A stretch of 64,000 bases of DNA from Paenibacillus sp. EZ-K15 (GTDB lineage: Bacteria; Bacillota; Bacilli; Paenibacillales; Paenibacillaceae): contig NZ_PDHM01000003.1 of the NCBI RefSeq assembly GCF_002573715.1, positions 926-64,925 on the forward strand. Direction: 5' to 3'. The notes below the pieces were generated by a model, which saw only the letters and a program-made list of their open reading frames with translations, searched no databases and had not been told where the DNA came from. Positions 61,314 through 64,000 of this stretch are shown piece by piece. The translations under genes and the position numbers were made by a program. Each line of letters starts with the position of its first letter. Positions within the stretch are counted from its first letter, which is position 1.

Positions 61314-61344
61314 ATGTCATCACTTCGGAGTGACATTTGTCATG
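61314..61344. promoter_or_regulatory. Imperfect repeat upstream of the ABC-kinase operon
   Basis: ATGTCATCACTTCGGAGTGA is followed by CATTTGTCAT, giving TCACT/AGTGA arms and repeated TGTCAT boxes. It is placed about 80 bases ahead of the ATPase gene, where the YvfU-like regulator might bind. Confidence 0.45.
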
Positions 61345-61364
61345 TGCGAACTGCTAAAGATTAG

Positions 61365-61389
61365 AGGAGGTTTGATTATGAACAAATAA
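61365..61389 (+). other. Ribosome site with a three-codon frame
   Basis: AGAGGAGG (61363-61370) is followed at a good distance by ATG AAC AAA TAA (61378-61389). It is a fully formed translation start with a three-codon frame. It may be a leader or the stub of a deleted gene; the space up to 61551 holds nothing else certain. Confidence 0.45.
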
Positions 61390-61551
61390 GGGCGGTTTCA
61401 AGTTTGGTTGTATGCGCTTACATATGCGTGATTAAAGGACTGCCTACGGTTTCCTATCACGTTGTCTTCTCTTGACCGCAGGAGTGCCTTCAATTATAGT
61501 GGGTACAGTAGGAGCAATCTATAATATAGAAGGAAAAAGGTGGCTTGAAAC

Positions 61552-62502
61552 ATGTCTGAGAACATCTACGTCGGTGTCGATCTGGGCGGAACAGCAATTA
61601 AAGTTGGGATTTGCAATGAAGAAGGGCATCTTCTGCATAAGTATGAGGGGCCGACGGAAACAGCCAAAGGCGTTGACACGGTTATTGACAACATTGAGAA
61701 ATATGTGCGTCACATTGTAGAAGAATCGCCATACAGCTGGGATCAACTTGCTGGTGTGGGAGCTGGATTCGCCGGATTTACGAATATTCGTGAAGGCATC
61801 ATTATTCTGGCACCGAATGTAGGATTTAAAGATGTACCGATTCGCGCACTGCTTGAAGAGCGTCTCGGCAAGCCCGTCAAAATAGACAACGACGCCAATG
61901 TAGCTGCATTGGGTGAAGCTTGGAGCGGCTCGGGCCGCGGCGTTGAGAACTGCGTATGCTACACACTGGGTACCGGTGTCGGCGGAGGCATTATTATTAA
62001 CGGCAAAATTTATCAGGGTTTCGGCGGCATGGCTGGCGAGCTTGGACATATCTCGGTTGTGCCGGACCTGGAAGCGATTCAATGCGGATGCGGTGAAATG
62101 GGCTGCCTGGAGACGGTTTCGTCGGCAACCGGCATTATCCGTATGGCGAAGGATGCCGTAGAGCGTGGGGACCGTACTTCCCTTGCCCATGTAGAGAGCA
62201 TTGCGGCGAAGGAAGTGTTTGACGCTGCAAAAGCTGGCGATGAAGTTGCCATTCGGATCGTGAATCGCGCAGCTTATTACCTGGGCAAATCCATGGCTGC
62301 CGTTGCGGCCGTGTTGAATCCGGAAGCCTTTATTATCGGCGGCGGCGTATCCAAAGCCGGCGACATTCTGTTTAATGAAGTTCGTGCTGTATTTGCGAAG
62401 CTGACACCAGAGCCGCTTCAGCGAGGTGTACGCATCGTTCCGGCTGAGCTCGGCAATGATGCCGGCGTTGTAGGCGCTGCTGGTCTGCATTTGCGTTCGT
62501 AG
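61552..62502 (+). CDS. glcK: ROK-family glucokinase
   Basis: A 316-residue sugar kinase. The ATP-binding DLGGTAIKVG is at residues 10-19, the EXGH motif GELGH near 163, and the zinc-binding CGCGEMGC with C178, C180 and C185. It phosphorylates glucose, and possibly other hexoses. AAAAAGGTGG precedes the ATG; TATAAT at 61520-61525 may be its -10 but lacks a good -35. It is followed by rapZ and yvcK. Confidence 0.93.
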   Translation: MSENIYVGVDLGGTAIKVGICNEEGHLLHKYEGPTETAKGVDTVIDNIEKYVRHIVEESPYSWDQLAGVGAGFAGFTNIREGIIILAPNVGFKDVPIRALLEERLGKPVKIDNDANVAALGEAWSGSGRGVENCVCYTLGTGVGGGIIINGKIYQGFGGMAGELGHISVVPDLEAIQCGCGEMGCLETVSSATGIIRMAKDAVERGDRTSLAHVESIAAKEVFDAAKAGDEVAIRIVNRAAYYLGKSMAAVAAVLNPEAFIIGGGVSKAGDILFNEVRAVFAKLTPEPLQRGVRIVPAELGNDAGVVGAAGLHLRS

Positions 62503-62554
62503 TCATTAATCACCATACATCGTCTGATCTAAACTTATAAGGGAGGGAAAGCTG

Positions 62555-63463
62555 ATGCTGGAAGCAGCCAATCGCGGCAGCAACACATCATCCATGGCCA
62601 CCCTGATCATCATCACCGGGATGTCGGGAGCAGGTAAGACCTTGGCCGTACAAAGTCTGGAGGATCTTGGATTCTTTTGCGTCGATAACCTGCCCCCGGT
62701 GCTCATTCCCAAATTCGCGGAGCTGATCGATCAATCCAAGGGTAAGATCGGCAAGGTTGCATTGGTCATCGACCTGCGTGGCCGCGAATTTTTCACGGCT
62801 CTATCAGAGTCTCTGAGTTACATCAAGGATCACTTTACCATCCATTGCGAGATTCTGTTCCTGGATGCAACGGATTCCGTGCTTGTACAACGTTATAAGG
62901 AAAGCCGTCGTCGCCATCCGCTCGCTCCGGAAGGCATGCCGCTTGACGGTATAAGGTTGGAGCGCAAAATGCTGGATGAGCTGAAGAATTCGGCCACTCA
63001 GGTGATCGATACCAGCAATATGAAGCCTGTGCGATTGAAAGAGAAGATTATCTCACGCTTCACGCATCTGGAGAGCAGCACGTTATCGGTAAATATTACA
63101 TCCTTTGGGTTTAAATACGGTATTCCGATCGACGCTGATCTGGTGTTTGATGTGCGCTTTCTGCCCAACCCGCACTATGTTGAGCAGCTGCGCCCCAATA
63201 CCGGCCAGAACAGTGATGTATATGAATATGTGATGAAATGGCCGGAGACCCAGGCTTTCTTAACCAAACTGCTCGATATGCTGCATTTCTTGATCCCGCA
63301 GTATCGGAAGGAAGGCAAAAGCCAGGTTATTATCGGCATTGGTTGTACCGGCGGGAAGCATCGCTCCGTTGCGATAGCGGAATACCTTGGCAAAATGCTG
63401 GGCGTTAGCGAAACGGAGACGGTATCGGTGAGTCACCGTGATTCTGATCGGGATCGGCATTAA
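62555..63463 (+). CDS. rapZ: RNase adapter / nucleotide-binding protein RapZ (YvcJ)
   Basis: A 302-residue P-loop protein. Walker A GMSGAGKT is at residues 22-29, and the C-terminal domain holds GIGCTGGKHRSVAIAEYLG. In Escherichia coli RapZ controls glucosamine-6-phosphate synthesis through small RNA decay; in Firmicutes the role is linked to cell-wall precursor supply and competence. GGGAGGG precedes the ATG; M14 is an alternative start. Confidence 0.95.
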   Translation: MLEAANRGSNTSSMATLIIITGMSGAGKTLAVQSLEDLGFFCVDNLPPVLIPKFAELIDQSKGKIGKVALVIDLRGREFFTALSESLSYIKDHFTIHCEILFLDATDSVLVQRYKESRRRHPLAPEGMPLDGIRLERKMLDELKNSATQVIDTSNMKPVRLKEKIISRFTHLESSTLSVNITSFGFKYGIPIDADLVFDVRFLPNPHYVEQLRPNTGQNSDVYEYVMKWPETQAFLTKLLDMLHFLIPQYRKEGKSQVIIGIGCTGGKHRSVAIAEYLGKMLGVSETETVSVSHRDSDRDRH

Positions 63464-63481
63464 TTAAGGGAAGTGATAAAT

Positions 63482-64000
63482 GTGGCTGTGCAAGCTAGAA
63501 AGCGTCCCCGTATCGTGGTGATGGGTGGAGGAACCGGGCTGTCCGTCATGCTGCGGGGACTCAAGGAAAAGCCGCTCGATATTACGGCCATCGTTACCGT
63601 CGCTGATGATGGGGGAAGCTCCGGCATACTGCGTAGCGAATTGCAGATGCCGCCTCCGGGAGATATTCGAAATGTACTTACAGCGCTCGCCGATGTGGAG
63701 CCGCTGTTATCCGATATATTGAAATACCGTTTTAAGAATGGCTCGGGACTGGCCGGGCACAGCCTCGGCAATTTAATCTTGGCTGCCATGACGGATTTGC
63801 ACGGTGATTTTGTCACGGCAGTCAAGGAGATGAGCCGGGTTTTTGTTGTTCGTGGACAGGTGCTGCCCGCAGCGGGTGAAGCTGTTATTTTGCATGCGGA
63901 GATGGAGGACGGTTCCATTGTGACCGGTGAATCCAAAATCCCGGAGGCTGGGCAGCGCATTAAGCGGATCTTCCTGGAGCCGGAGCATGTCGAGCCGCTG
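63482..64000 (+). CDS. yvcK: Gluconeogenesis factor YvcK, 5' part
   Basis: The first 173 codons of yvcK run off the right edge. The GTG at 63482 is 8 or so bases after AAGGGAAG. The sequence [46 protein letters not shown] and [12 protein letters not shown] is typical of the CofD/YvcK fold that binds UDP-sugars. YvcK is needed for cell shape on gluconeogenic carbon. It follows rapZ by 18 bases. Confidence 0.93.
   Translation, partial: MAVQARKRPRIVVMGGGTGLSVMLRGLKEKPLDITAIVTVADDGGSSGILRSELQMPPPGDIRNVLTALADVEPLLSDILKYRFKNGSGLAGHSLGNLILAAMTDLHGDFVTAVKEMSRVFVVRGQVLPAAGEAVILHAEMEDGSIVTGESKIPEAGQRIKRIFLEPEHVEPL

Noticed and set aside
61519..62490. 323-codon open frame opposite the glucokinase gene
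   Set aside because: A shadow of glcK with no start signals; the sense gene has all ROK motifs.
1..64000. Search for CRISPR arrays, tRNA, rRNA, insertion sequences and phage genes
   Set aside because: No regularly spaced repeats, transposase or integrase motifs, or RNA gene signatures were seen; a small RNA gene could still be missed by eye.

Overview
The window looks like the chromosome of a spore-forming, Gram-positive Paenibacillus-type bacterium. Three things point that way. The core blocks (hprK-lgt-ppaX-yvoF, hisZGDBHAFI(E)J, prs, a TPR protein, trxB, a ROK glucokinase, rapZ and yvcK) follow the Bacillales order. HisZ is paired with a short-form HisG. There are also a coat-F-type spore protein, YesM/YesN-type two-component regulators, and a large surface protein with three SLH repeats. 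No species name can be given from the sequence alone.

Layout. Positions 1-7.9 kb hold a PucR/CdaR-type regulator, a stand-alone multi-sugar ABC ATPase (MsmX/UgpC type), the HPr kinase operon and a membrane O-acyltransferase. Positions 8.0-19.9 kb hold the complete histidine operon, followed by prs, the TPR protein and trxB. Positions 19.9-61.5 kb are a roughly 41 kb accessory block lying between trxB and the glucokinase-rapZ-yvcK cluster. It contains, in order: coat-F, GNAT, methyltransferase and aminoglycoside-modifying-like enzymes (20-24.6 kb); a polysaccharide-use locus (24.8-40.2 kb); a malic enzyme, a tripartite tricarboxylate transporter and a DctS/DctR two-component system (40.3-47.7 kb); a run of small membrane and hypothetical genes with a DUF368 lipid-carrier transporter and a serine hydrolase (48.2-55 kb); and two ABC export cassettes, one with a GntR regulator and one with its own histidine kinase and response regulator (55.1-61.2 kb). 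Positions 61.5-64 kb return to the core: glucokinase, rapZ and the first part of yvcK.

How the genes may work together. The polysaccharide locus has two sugar ABC permeases, a lipoprotein binding protein, a YesM/YesN sensor-regulator pair, a DUF2264 protein, a GH88 unsaturated glucuronyl hydrolase, a SurA/PrsA-like foldase, and a 1444-residue secreted beta-helix protein anchored by SLH repeats. It has no ATPase of its own; the MsmX-type ATPase at 1.5-2.6 kb is an obvious candidate partner. HPr kinase (3.1 kb) and three cre-like operators (26.6, 34.8 and 45.2 kb) suggest carbon catabolite control of both the polysaccharide locus and the tricarboxylate transporter operon.

Main points for a second look: the GH88/DUF2264/foldase/SLH locus; a GNAT gene broken by an in-frame TGA; a small minus-strand gene split by a frameshift; a probable CTG start; a perfect TGTGA-N6-TCACA Fnr/Crp-type box; a GntR operator lying on its own promoter; and several undescribed inverted repeats. 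I see no rRNA, tRNA, CRISPR array, insertion sequence or phage genes.
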